From Larix kaempferi (lineage: Eukaryota > Streptophyta > Pinopsida > Pinales > Pinaceae): a stretch of DNA of 64,000 bases. The stretch is from contig BSBM01000179.1 of the NCBI GenBank assembly GCA_027924585.1, forward strand, positions 14,738,501-14,802,500, given 5' to 3'. Below the pieces are notes generated by a model. It saw only the letters and a list, made by a program, of their open reading frames with translations. It ran no database searches and had not been told where the DNA came from. Shown here in pieces: positions 1 to 11,400 of the stretch. Numbering within the stretch: position 1 is the first letter of the stretch; every line of letters begins with the position of its first letter. A program made the translations under genes and the position numbers.

Positions 1-1570
1 GAATTTAAATATTATGAGTATTTATCATTATTACATAACTATAAAGAATTTAGTTATCATTATTACATAACTTTAAAGATAATTAATATTATAACAAGGA
101 AATGTGTCTCATTTAGAAATATAGACCAGAAAAAAAGCAAGGGAATACAAATTACATGTTCCACTTCATTAATAAGTTTTCAATGGGATCATCCTTTTTA
201 CACAGAGGAACCATAATAAGACCCTAAGATGAAGTTGATGATATAGAACAAGACGTTATCTCAGATACATGTGACGCCCTAGACCTAGAGTTGGTGGACT
301 TGTTTTGGAAAACATTAGACTTCACAAAAGTAAGCTTCCCAAGATTTGGTAACATCACATGATGAATTGAAAACATCAAAGTTATTGCATATATTGGTGG
401 ATAAAGTGACGGGTCTGCTTGTGTACACATTATTTCCTAAGTTGAAAGAATCAAATCAAAGATATTGCATAAATTGGTGGATGTAGTGGTACACAATATT
501 TCTTTATTTGTATAACCTCCATGCTTGCATAATCACAAACATAATCATTTTGATATTTAATATATACATGATGGAGAGATCTATAAGATTGAATTTATTT
601 TCATTTCATCATGAATGAACACATAAGTTAATAGATAGGAATTTTATATCAAAATATATTTAGCAGTGAAACTCCTAAGTTTCATATATTTCAACACAAC
701 ATTTTCTACAGAGGTATCTCTAATTAACATATAAATTAGATATAAATGTTACAAATCTTTATTATTATTACATAAATCTAAATAAAATAATATTATAATA
801 AGGAAATGTGTCTCATTTAGAAATATTGAAACAAAAGAAAAAAGAAAATACAAATCATGTGTATTACCTAAGTAATGAGTCTCAAATGGAAACATAATCT
901 TTACATAGAGGAGCCACAAGAAAATGTGTCTTATTTAGAAAAAAAAATAAAAAATGAAAACATTATTTTACATAGAGAACTCACAAAAAAATATGTTTTA
1001 TTTAGATAGAAATAAAGGAACCACAATAAGAATTTAAGATGAAATTGATGATATAAAAGAAGATAGAAGATTTCTCTTTACATAGAGATAGAGGAACCAC
1101 AATAAGAGCTTAACCACAATAAGAGATTAAGATGAAGCTGATGATATAAAAGAAGACGTTATTGTAAACGTGTCTAACAACCTAGACTCAAAGTTGGTGG
1201 ACTTGTTGTTTTGGGAAACACTAGACTTCACAAAGCTTGAGGTATTATGTAACATCACAGAATGAATTGAAAGTATCAAAGTTATTGCATACATTAGTGG
1301 AAGAAGTGATGGATTATAATTTGTACACAATATTTCCCAAATTAAAAGCATCATTGAATCAAAGGTATTGCATACATTGGTGGATGAAGTGATGGGTCAA
1401 CTTGTGTACACGATATTTCATTGTTTGTATAATCTCCATACTTGCATAATCACAAAAGAATAGTCACTTTGATATTTAATATATACACGGTGGAGAGATC
1501 CACAGGGTTGTAATTTCATCGGGAGTGAGCGCATAAGTCAATAGAGGGATTTTATATTAAATTATATCAA
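1..1570. repeat. Diverged tandem duplication, units of about 0.7-0.9 kb
   Basis: Two direct copies can be aligned by eye. An 'aaatgtgtctcatttag' block occurs at about 97 and 800, a 'gatgaagttgatgatata' block at about 229 and 1130, and a 'tggagagatc' block at about 571 and 1491. The second copy is longer because a short piece containing 'catagag' and 'ccaca(a)' is repeated inside it (about 903, 972 and 1081). In both copies the plus strand around 229-350 and 1130-1255 reads as a short acidic peptide (ELVDL..W.TLDFTK), and the minus strand as a 68-75 residue frame. Neither continues into anything recognisable. I treat this as a non-coding or fossil repeat. Confidence 0.7.
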
Positions 1571-1639
1571 CAATGAAAGAGTAATTGTTAATTTTAATAT
1601 TTAATATTTTTTATTATATGTTTTTTTGGTATTATAAAG

Positions 1640-2930
1640 AGTAATTGTTAATTTTAATATAATAAATTTATAAATATAATTATTTAAATATTTTTAATCT
1701 ATTTAATTATTATGTTTGATTAATGAAAAATTGTATTTATATCTGTTAATAATAATTTGCACTTAATGTTAAATAATTATAATATGATAAACAAAAGACA
1801 TTCTAGACTTCTTATTTCAAGAAATCTTTTTCGTAACTAGGAATTAGAAAGGAATAAAAAAAACACATGTTATCATCAAAACTCTATATATATTATTTAC
1901 TGTATTAAAAGATGCTTTTTACATTTTAAGATAAGGGATATGTGTAATTTAATATTTAATAAAAAGTTGCAGGTGTAGTATGTATTTTCTTGATTTTAAT
2001 ATGAATGAAGAAGGGTATGATTTTTTCTTTGGAAAAAACAATGAATGTTAAAAACGAAAAATATATTTTGATATTTATAAATATAATTATTTAGATATTT
2101 TTAATATATTTAATTATTATGTTTGACCAATAAAAAATTATATTTATATTTGTTAATAAAAATTTGCATTTAGTTAATGTTGAATAATTATAATAAGATA
2201 AACAAAAGGCATCCTAAACATGTTGAGATGATTTCAATAAATCTTTGTCTTCATTAGGAATTAGAAAGGAATAACAAAAAGTACATGTTATCATCAAAAC
2301 TCTACATATATTATTTAATGTATTAAAAGATGTTTTTTACATCTTAGGATAAGGGATATGTGTAATTTAATGGTTAATAAGAAGTGAGACATATGAATGT
2401 TAAAAATCAAAAATATATTTTGATATTTATAAATATAATTATCTAGATATTTTTAATATATTTAATTATTATGTTTGACCAATAAAAAATTATATTTATA
2501 TTTGTTAATAAAAATTTGCATTTATTTAATGTTGAATAATTATAATAAGATAAACCAAAGATATTCTACACATGCTGAGATGGATTTCAAGAAATCTTGT
2601 TTGTGACCCCGAATTAGAAAGGAATAACAAAAAGCACATGTTATCATCAAAACTCTACATATATTATTTACTGTATTAAAAAATGCTTTCTACATTTTAG
2701 GATAAGGGATATGTGTAATTTAATTTTTAATAATAAGTTAGACATATGAATGTTAAAAACCAAAAATATATTTTGATATTAAACTTAATCTAAAATTGTA
2801 TATATATATATATTGGCGTTTTACATTTTAGGATAAAGGATATGTGTAATTTAATGTTTAATAAGAAGTTAGACATATGAATGTTAAAAATCAAAAGTAT
2901 ATTTTGATATTAAGTTTAATGTAAAATTAT
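1640..2930. repeat. Tandem array, period about 353 bp, three units plus a partial fourth
   Basis: The marker 'atgaatgttaaaaa' recurs at 2041, 2393 and 2746 (spacing 352 and 353 bp) and at 2878 (a truncated unit of 132 bp). Each unit also carries 'gataagggatatgtgtaatt', 'aggaattagaaaggaata' and 'catgttatcatcaaaactct'. The first unit (about 1665-2040) has an extra stretch before the marker. A degenerate single copy of the same unit appears at about 52440-52590. No coding potential is seen. Confidence 0.8.
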
Positions 2931-2978
2931 ATATATATCTATATCTATATCTATATCTATATATAGAGAGAGAGGGGT
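2926..2978. repeat. Simple repeat (ATCTAT)n followed by (GA)n
   Basis: A run of 'atctat' hexamers ends in 'agagagagag' directly after the partial fourth unit of the 353-bp array. Confidence 0.9.
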
Positions 2979-3119
2979 TTACTTTCTGTATATATAAAGA
3001 TAAACTCTCTTAAAGTAAGAGTTTTCTTTTTCAAAAAAGTTTAAGATATGATTTTTATTGTTCGAATGTTTGATAGAGATAGAGTTAAAATATTGAATCT
3101 TGTTAGTATTAAATTCAAT

Positions 3120-4860
3120 TCAAATAAAAAAATACATATAAAAGTTGGTGTAGTTGTTCAACATCTAGAATAATAATATATTCATCACATAATTATCCTT
3201 CAACCATTAAGAAATTGATATCAACCATTTTCCTTGTTTCACAAATAACACATGTAGATTTGACATTGTTGTCATTTTTAAATCAAAATTTCATTTGTAT
3301 TGAATCAAGTGAAGATAAAAGTTGATTTTTCTTTTATTTAAAAAAAATATATCATTTTTATTTGAAAGTTGAATGGAAATTAAACTTTTTAGAAAATAAT
3401 ATTACATAAATAATGTATTTATCATTTTCTTCTCTAAAAAATAATTTAATATTTTTAACATCATGTTATCTCATTAAAAAAGTCCATACTAATTAACTAT
3501 AATTTGACATAAATATCCGACTATTTATTAAAATCATAAAATTTGAATTTTTATATTTTTTTTACATTATGTCACCCCATTAAAAAAAATCCATACTAAT
3601 TAACTATAAAGTGACATTAATATCCTATTATTTATTAAAATCATAAAATTAGAAATTTTAGATTCATAAAGTCACTTCATTTCCCTTAAAAGGCTTTAAT
3701 TATAGCTACCCACATTAAGAAAAAAAAATGTATGATCTTCTTGTCATTTTCATCATTCTCATTTGAGATAAACAATATTCTCTTAACTAGGACAATAACT
3801 CATTAATTAACATTATTATGATCTGCTTGCTTAACCCTACATTCCTCACATGGTTTCCAAGTTTTTAGATAGTCCTTAACTTATATCAATATCAACTTCT
3901 TGTCTTTTTCATCATTCTCATTTGACATAAACAATATTTTCTTAACCATGGCAATAACTCATTAATTGATATTGTTATGATCTGCTTAACCCTCGTGATA
4001 CATTCCTCACATGGTTGCCAAGTTTTTAGATAGTCCTTAACTTATATCAGTATCAACTTCTTGTCTTTTTCACCATTCTCGTTTGACATAAACAATATTT
4101 TCTTAACTAGGGCAATAACTCATTAATTAGCATTGTTATGATCTGCTTAACCCTCCTGATATATTCCTCACATAGTTGTATGATACATTCCTCACATGGT
4201 TGCCAAGTTTTTAGATAATCTTTAATTTATATCAATATCAACACATGTTTTAGAAATTTCTACTAAATATACATTTTAGAAATTTCTATTAAATTTATTT
4301 TGATTTAACTACTAAAAATGGAAAAATTGAAGGAATATATTTAAAATAAACCCATTACCAACATATTTTTGCTTTAAGCACAATAAGAAAAATCTAAAAC
4401 CAAACACCAAAAGGTTACACCAAAACTATAAGACCAAAAAACTAAAAAATAGATGTTCCTATTAAAGCATTCTAGGACAGAAATCCAAATGCAAATTACA
4501 AGACCCCACTTATCCCAAGCATAAATCCAAAAGCAAAATACAGTAAAGATGGTATATCATTCACTTGATATCTCCCACCATTGACGTCTACCTGTCAACA
4601 CTGGAACTTGGGTGCAATTTATAGCTCCCCGTGAGTCTAAGGCTGGCCTCATCTCATTCTACCTGTACTGTTAATGGAATTAATAGAACAGGCATGCAAT
4701 ATTCACCATAAGTGCCACTAAGTTATAAAAGTTGATCACAAATAACCCTGTATCTATACCCAAGTTCATCAAAGCATAAAGTAGGCAGTTCTTTTCATTA
4801 CAATCATACTAAATTAGCACAGTCACTTATTAATTTGTAGTTGGTAACGAAGTTATATAT
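3120..4860. repeat. Dispersed repeat block A, copy X
   Basis: This AT-rich non-coding block has a diverged second copy at about 52690-53770. Shared landmarks are 'gttcaacatct' (about 3150 and 52710), 'atgatatcaacca'-type sequence, the 'gtcaac...' stretch at about 4590 and 53465, 'ggcctca', and 'gtaatggaatt...aggcatgca.tattcac' at about 4672-4705 and 53550-53590. In both copies an R block follows downstream. The block also contains a private three-copy tandem repeat (3735-4225). Confidence 0.65.
3735..4225. repeat. Three direct tandem copies of about 160 bp
   Basis: Copies start at about 3737, 3895 and 4055. Each runs from 'cttcttgtc.ttttca.cattctc' through 'ataaacaatatt.tctta' and 'gcaataactcattaatt' to 'cattcctcacatggtt'. 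The third copy has an extra internal duplication of 'cattcctcaca'. No reading frame is maintained. Confidence 0.85.
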
Positions 4861-6824
4861 GTTACTTGTTTTCTATGCTTTGTCTATAACTCAGTTACTT
4901 GTTATTATTCACTTTCTCTTGATTAAATTGATTGTATGTCATTAATTATCAGTTATCCATACATCAGTAACCAATTGTTTTATATATATATATTTTAATT
5001 ATTTATTTTGAATTTAAAACAAACACCATAAAATCAATCTAGATAAATATTCATCTAAAAATTAATCTAACCATTTTTCCGTGATAGAATTTTTAAAATT
5101 TCAAATAACAATATTAATTCTGCATAATTTGAATGCCGGGACCTGAATTTATCTAAATGTTCAAAAAAATGATTTAATTAACACAAATAGCCAGTCATAT
5201 ATTGTCCTTCTCACAGCATGGAGATCTTCCCATTTTCACACGCATAGAGAAAGGGCTAGAGCCTGGAAAATCGTGTTAGAGCCATCCGATTTTGGTATCT
5301 TTTGGCTTGATTATTTGGTAGGATTAAATAAAGAAAATTAATAGTGGATTAGGAGTGACGGACTGACAGGTGCCTTTTAAATACAGCCATATTTTACTTA
5401 AGTAGATGAAGTGGTTGTTTTTATAATTTAAGGTAAGTCTTTGTGGGTGTACCTCATTTCTCGCAGCCGTGATTCCCGTACGCACGATGAGGAAGAAGAC
5501 TCCAATCCCTATAATTTTTTGTTGTTTGTTTTTCCAATTACTTATGGATTCAAATTTATTATATATGCCGAAGGGAGTTATATAGCAATTTAGGATTCAA
5601 ACTTTTTTTAATTTTCAATTATTATTTTTTTAAATAAAATTTTTTCCATAGTTTTTAGAATTTGAAAATTAAAAAATATTTTTTATAATTTTAAAAATTC
5701 ATATTAATAATTTCTGATTGGATAAAAACTATTAAATATCATATTAATAATTTTAAAATTTTAAAATAAATATTATTTATACATGTTTTGTCTATTTTTA
5801 GGTTGGTTCTTCGTCCCATCACTTTTAATGTCTGCCATCAACTCTGGTTTTTTATCCCATCTCTTTTAATGTGGAATACACCTTAAGGATAACTCCAACC
5901 TACCTGCATGGCTACAATGACACAACGTTCCTGTCATTCCTGCATATAACTCTACGAAACCCTAAGCAACACGATGGTGGACAATTTTACCTTCGACACT
6001 TTAACATTTAAGAATATGTACGTTGGCCATTAAAACTATGAGAGGCAACGGGGTAGTGGAACTGGAGACTTTTACCTTCCATTTTAATATTTAATAAGTT
6101 GGTAATTAAAAGAAAAGAATTGATATGATAGTTTTATTAATATTTTTTATTATTACTATATTACAAATCAAATCCTTGTTTGAGCTTCTTCTTTTTTAAG
6201 ATAATTTAATATGTGTAATATACGTTTTAAATCTTTTTAAATTATTTTATTTTTTAAATTCATTGTGAATTTTTTAATTATATATTTAGAAACAAATATT
6301 TTATTATATTATATATTTAAATTTAAAATATCATAAACATTTCATAATATTAATATTACTTTTTTATATTTTTAAAAAATACTAAATTGATATATTTATA
6401 TATTTATATTTTTAAAAAATACAAAATTGTTGTATTAATATTTTTATATTCTTAAAAAATACAAAATTGTTATTTATTATGTAATTTTTTTATGAAATTT
6501 TTTAGAAGGACACCAAAAAGTAAAATTAAATGAACTATATATAGTTATGTTTTAGTTTTTATTTTTGAACTATATATAGTTATGTTTTAGTTTTTATCTT
6601 TGAACTATATATAGTTATGTTTTAATTTTTATCTTTGAATTATATATAGTTATGAATAAAATTATTTCTAAACTATTTTCATTTTAACTTTTATTTTTGA
6701 ACTATATACAATTATTAATTAAATTAGACTTACTTATATTTTTATAAAAATAAGTTTCAAATTATAATGAACATTCATCAATAACTTAAACTTAAAATTA
6801 AAATTAATATATATATATTTCTCT
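4861..6824. other. AT-rich stretch without a recognisable gene; carries two short tandem arrays
   Basis: Nothing coding is seen. Two small arrays are present: about 6360-6480 has three copies of a 50-bp unit ending 'aaaaaatac.aaattg', and 6531-6660 has four copies of a 35-bp unit (starts 6531, 6566, 6601, 6635) built around the palindrome ACTATATATAGT. Copy Y of the surrounding duplication jumps from the equivalent of about 4880 to about 6930. So this 2 kb is either an insertion in copy X or a deletion in copy Y. Confidence 0.5.
6531..6660. repeat. Four-copy 35-bp tandem repeat with a palindromic core
   Basis: Each unit is 'tgaactatatatagttatg' followed by 'ttttagtttttat.ttt'. The starts are evenly spaced 35 bp apart, and the fourth copy is partial. 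Confidence 0.9.
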
Positions 6825-7491
6825 CACCAACTCATGACATAAATGGCTTAAAATTTTAGAAAATGTTATCTTTTCACCCACTCATAACTATTGCGACTTT
6901 AAAGTTATTAGTTATTGTTGTTTACGGTATCTTATTTTTAATATTAAGTTAAATAAATATGGATGTGATTAAGATATAGAAGTCAACGTGTATTATTTGT
7001 TTTGGGCATTTAAAGATTAAAATAATTTTGATGTAGTTGTTTCTCATTTATTTATATGAAAATGTTTTTCTCAAATAATAAATGTATAACATAATTTATA
7101 ATTTTTTTTATAATAATAAATTTATCACTAGTTTATATAAATATTGACATTTTATGTTAAAGTTGAATACTTTTACTTATAAATTTGAATAGTTAAACAA
7201 TTATTTATTCATCGCCAATTTATATATGTATAATAATATGTTTAATTATTTGAGTGTTCAATGACTTTTTTTCTCACGAATTTTTATTTAATCTATATTG
7301 AATAAGGACACATGTTTGAAGAAACTTAAGTGAGCCTAAATGTTAAGAACATGTTTTTCCTATTAGAAGATTACAAGTTCAAATCCAAAGGAAGAATCAC
7401 AAGGATAAGACTTACATATTTAATTATTTGTTTGTTTTATGGTTTTCTTCTCATGAATTCTTGTTTAATCTATATCAAATAAGAATATGTG
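6825..7491. repeat. Dispersed repeat block R, copy X, left part
   Basis: This stretch matches 46405-46800, 53785-54470 and 55345-55610 in order, e.g. 'atggcttaaaattttagaaa', 'cacccactcataac', 'tcaatatggatgtgatta', 'gtattatttgttttggg' and 'tttaatctatat.gaataag'. The match stops abruptly at 7491 inside 'aagaatatgtg'. It resumes at 45552 with 'atgtgtt' and the expected continuation 'aaacttaaggaacatgtg'. The gap is a retrotransposon insertion. Confidence 0.8.
7487..7491. repeat. Target site duplication ATGTG (left)
   Basis: ATGTG directly precedes the 5' LTR (starting TGAACACC at 7492) and is repeated directly after the 3' LTR end at 45552-45556. Uninterrupted R copies (e.g. about 54460) contain the motif once at this point, as expected for a 5-bp duplication. 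Confidence 0.85.
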
Positions 7492-10033
7492 TGAACACCC
7501 CCAAAATAATAAACATTTTTAATCTTTCTGCTGGTAAAACAATATTGAGAGCAATTATTATTTTATTATTTTGACTGAGAAGTCAAAAGGAAACAAATTG
7601 TATTGAAGATATTATTTTAATTTATATAATAAAACAGGAGACAAGGATGGATCTAGCTGTTGAAGAGTGTCTGCTGAACTACTTGAGGAAAAAGACAAGT
7701 GTCAAATACTGTTAAGGATGTAGGAGGCATCATCCCTAAAAATCAAGCCTTCACTCCCAGTTGAGTGCTGAAGAGAAGGAGGCTCATAATTGGCCAAGAC
7801 CTAGGAAAATACTATAAATAGTAAGTCCATGAGCAGCAGGAGGCTAGCATTGGACAACGATTAAAAGCTACAATGTAAGAGATGGCGCATGGTAATTTTT
7901 GCTCAGGTAGTTCAGCAGATGAGCTCGGGGATTCTGGACCTTGATTGCTCTAGGAATTTGGTTGGGAGGAACGGCAGGGCCATCCTTGTTTCCCACATTT
8001 GTATCAGGTTTTCATTCTAATTCTGTTAGTAATATTATTTCATATGAAATATTGATGATCCTTATGGTTGTACGATTTAATTATAATTCATGAAGTTAAA
8101 ATGTTCTGTCGTTCAGCCGCTAGTTTTTCTTTATTGCATACAAATATTTGTAACAGTCAAATAAATATACTTATAGATATATATAATAAAGACTCTGTAT
8201 GTTTAGTTTTAGTAACTAATATTCAAATTACAGAATCTTGTGATAGGAGTCTTATTACTTACTTAATGAATAATACATCCAAGCAATTAGCTGTTATAAT
8301 AACGAATCCTATAAATCATAATTTCATTTATTTATAAATAAACCCGATAACTCATATTTCCCGTACCATTGTTTTGTCTTCTTGGCATATTTTTCTTTTT
8401 TGTTTTCTTCCCTTACCGTCTTCAAGTTTAGAATCGTGCTAACCTCAGAAATAAATCTCTTGACTTCTAGAACTTAAAACTTGCTTAAAAGACCTTGTAA
8501 TACCTGGAAATAGATTTAGGGCTTTTACAGTTATCACATTCTGGTAGTATAAATTTTTAATTTCAGTCGTTTTTACTTCTAGAAACAGGGTCTTTCTGTG
8601 TAAAATTCATTAATTGCATCCAACTCTATTATGGTATTCTTTCCTCGTAAAAACTTCAACAACAGGATTTAATATACAGCAACCCTAGACGAATGCATAC
8701 AAGAATTTATGATAAATCTACGTATCAAATCTAGTAGAGGTTAAAATATAACCCTTATCTTATAATAGATCCAGATTTGAGTGAAACGACTACTGTGGGT
8801 CTAATTGTATCTTGCAGTATACTGAGGGAAGATCTTTGAAGTATTCCTATCTTTCAATTTTGAAAACAACAGATCTGTAAACGACCGAATTAAACACGTT
8901 ATTACTTGTTCATGCCTTCCGAAAGACGCTCATCCAAGAATTCGAAAAAACTTCAGACGCATGTAACCTTACGATTCAGGGATACAACACCTTTTGAAAA
9001 TGAAACATTTGTTGAGAACCATCCTTACGCCACCTGCAGGTCAAAGTTTCAATCTTTTGTTAAAAACAGTAATTACATTTTAAGTTTTAAACAAATTGCA
9101 CAGGGCAAAGGGCTTTGACACTTTACCTTCATTTCCTTGTTGACTGTTGTAAGCCCGAGATTCTTGACTTACAAACCCTTATACCCAGTATCGCAGGCTT
9201 AACACTTTTGCAGCTATGAAGAGTTCCTTGGCCATGGTGGGCGAGAGACCCCCTTTCCTTCCCCAAAGCTCAGATTAACCAACTAAAAACCCTCGAAGGC
9301 CCTTTGGACAACATTAAGGCTGCTTTAATTGCGACAGCCTATCCTCCACTTTCAACGGTGTCTCTTCAAGCCTCTCGTCAGCAGTCTTATAGATCCTTTT
9401 TTCCCTTTATGTTATGATGTTAATTTATGTTTTTATAAACCTCATCTCTAGGTTTAGACGATAGCTTAGGAGATAAAGTCTTCTTTTTCTTTTACCTTGG
9501 GATTATTACTGGGGACTTTAACCATAGGATAAGAAAACCTTTGTGGAAAAAACCATTCATAATTTCTTTTAGCATAAGTGGTAGACGTTGTCCTCGTCCC
9601 GGTAACATCTCCTTGGTTGTCCATCTACAAAATCTGTTCCAGGAAAAGCAAAAGTGGTGTTAGCTAAAAGCTAAGTAGGTCAAGGGTGTCCCGAGGACTT
9701 TCCTTAGCCATGAAGGTTGTTCGAAGGACAATCCATTAACTAGGACTCTAACATAAGTAAGACAACAGATCTTTTTCTTTTATAAATACCCTTTTCGGGG
9801 TGACTTTCATGATGTAGCTAATTTAAACAGATTCAAACTTTTAAGAAAACAAGGTAATATTGGAGACCTTTGAATATTTCAATGTCATACAAATTTCTAT
9901 ATAGTAATCCTTAACTTTCTATGTGTGCAAAGCAGTAACTAGTAAGTGAAAGCTATAAGTAAGATTTATGTTGAAATGCAGTTATGTTGTGGATAAGAAT
10001 TTTTTTTTATTATGAATTTTTAGGGTCATTACA
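7492..10033 (+). repeat. 5' LTR of the gypsy element (2542 bp)
   Basis: The LTR begins TGAACACCCCCAAAATAA and ends GGGTCATTACA, just before the primer binding site. Its first about 550 bp match 14843-15337 and its last about 560 bp match 44991-45551. The middle (about 8040-9470) has no counterpart in the 3' LTR. A 57-bp stretch near 7728-7785, bordered by 'ggaggc' on both sides, is missing from the 3' copy. Short open frames inside (e.g. 8068-8337, 8906-9118) show no family features and are probably chance. A candidate promoter (TATAAATA) sits at 9781-9788. Confidence 0.88.
9781..9788 (+). promoter_or_regulatory. Candidate LTR promoter TATA box
   Basis: TATAAATA lies about 250 bp upstream of the LTR end. 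The same octamer is conserved in the right 3' LTR piece at 45299-45306 with the same flanks (ctttta before, cccttttcgg after). Position and conservation fit an LTR promoter; the transcription start is not determinable. Confidence 0.55.
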
Positions 10034-10035
10034 TA

Positions 10036-10047
10036 TGGTATCAGAGC
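10036..10047 (+). other. Primer binding site, initiator-Met tRNA
   Basis: TGGTATCAGAGC is the standard 12-nt match to the 3' end of plant initiator methionine tRNA. It lies two bases after the LTR terminus ATTACA. Confidence 0.95.
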
Positions 10048-10187
10048 TGTGTTACATCACTTGGCCTGATTCGGCTCAAACACTAACTTTTTGTGAAGAG
10101 ATTTTTACTAATGATAAGTTTTACCGTAATTGTTTTTACACTCTTATTAATTTTAGGATTGAAGACAAACTGTGTGGTCAGGGATAA

Positions 10188-11400
10188 ATGGCAGAATTCA
10201 GAATGCCTAGAGAGACACGCCCACCGGAAGGTACTGGAGGAAACAGACTTTGGGTGCAACTGAATGAAAACAGAGATAATGTTGACGAATTAAGGGCAGA
10301 GTTGAGAAAGGTTAGGGATGAAAATGAATGGATAATGAAGGCTCAAGTGGAACTAAATACTATCTTACTAGCCAAGATACAGAGTAATGAGAAGGATAAC
10401 AATAAGGAAGGAAAAGTAGCTACACCCCCTAAACAAAAGGGGAGAAATTTGGATTTTTCTAGCCATAGGACTGAAACATCCAGTGATGAATCATTAAAGC
10501 AAGAACATGGAGATTCCAGCGAAAGCAATGACCAGCATAAAGGTAAGAGGAAGTACAGACCGTAGGAGGAGATTTCAGGGGAATTTAAAAAAATCAAACC
10601 CCCCATGTTTAATGGCGAAATGGAAAAAGGTGAAGAAGCTGAAGCCTGGTTATCAGGCATGAAGAAATATTTTCAGATATACAACTATTCTGATGAACTT
10701 AAGGCAAAAAATGGCCATATACAACCAAAGTGGAAAGGCTGATATATGGTGGCAGGACATTAAGAAAGTTAAAGTCATAAAGGAGTGGGGAGTGAATTGG
10801 AAAACTTTTAAAAAGTTATTTAATGAGAAATATATTTCAGAGCAGTTTTACGAAGAAAAGCGAAAGGAATTCTACGAATTGAAATTAGGATCCATGAATA
10901 TGAAAAAAATCAACAGTAAATTTCTGAGTCTACTCCGTTATGTGCCATATATAGTTGAGGAAAAGCAAAAAATATAGTGCTTTCTTAGTTGTTTTCCCAC
11001 CCCATTCAAGGAACGAATTGAATTTGATAACCCAAAGACATTAGAAGAAACCATGAGGAAGGCGAACTACTGTTATGAACAGAGCAAAAACAGAAGAGAA
11101 AGTATGCTGAGATGGAATGTGAAGAAAAGGGATAACTTCCAAAGAAACAATAATAATAAATTTCATCGAAATACCGGAAGTAGTTATAGGGGATATCAGG
11201 GTAACAACCACATAAATTACAAACCCCAACCTCCTGCTATAAGAGAAAGAGAACCCTTTAATAAGCCTGTTGCTCAGAAAGATCCCTTAAAGTGTTGGGA
11301 ATGTGGTGACCAACATTATTTTAAGGACTGCCCAAAAAGAAACAGAACTTTTAATAAGGTTCACTCTTTGCAAGAAGCCATCACTGTTGGAGACATGGCG
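10188..11400 (+). pseudogene. gag: Degenerate gag of the gypsy element
   Basis: The capsid/nucleocapsid part begins at the ATG at 10188 (MAEFRMPRE), about 140 bp after the PBS. The first 125 codons are acidic and helical (VDELRAELRKVRDENEW). Next comes the retrotransposon-gag core (PPMFNGEMEKGEEAEAW, then KADIWWQDIKKVK). A zinc knuckle CWECGDQHYFKDC follows at about 11293-11331, spaced CX2CX3HX4C. Two in-frame stops (TAG 10563, TAG 10975) and a one-base frameshift near 10700, in an A-run, break it. After the frameshift the frame stays the same through protease and reverse transcriptase, so the ancestral product was a gag-pol fusion. Confidence 0.85.

Noticed and set aside
224-1354. Paired minus-strand frames of 68 and 75 codons in the first duplication
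   Set aside because: Similarity follows the DNA duplication; the plus strand is equally open in part, and neither extends into a recognisable protein.
8068-9118. Open frames of 70-89 codons inside the 5' LTR
   Set aside because: They lie within a non-coding LTR, have no counterpart in the remaining 3' LTR pieces and look like chance frames.
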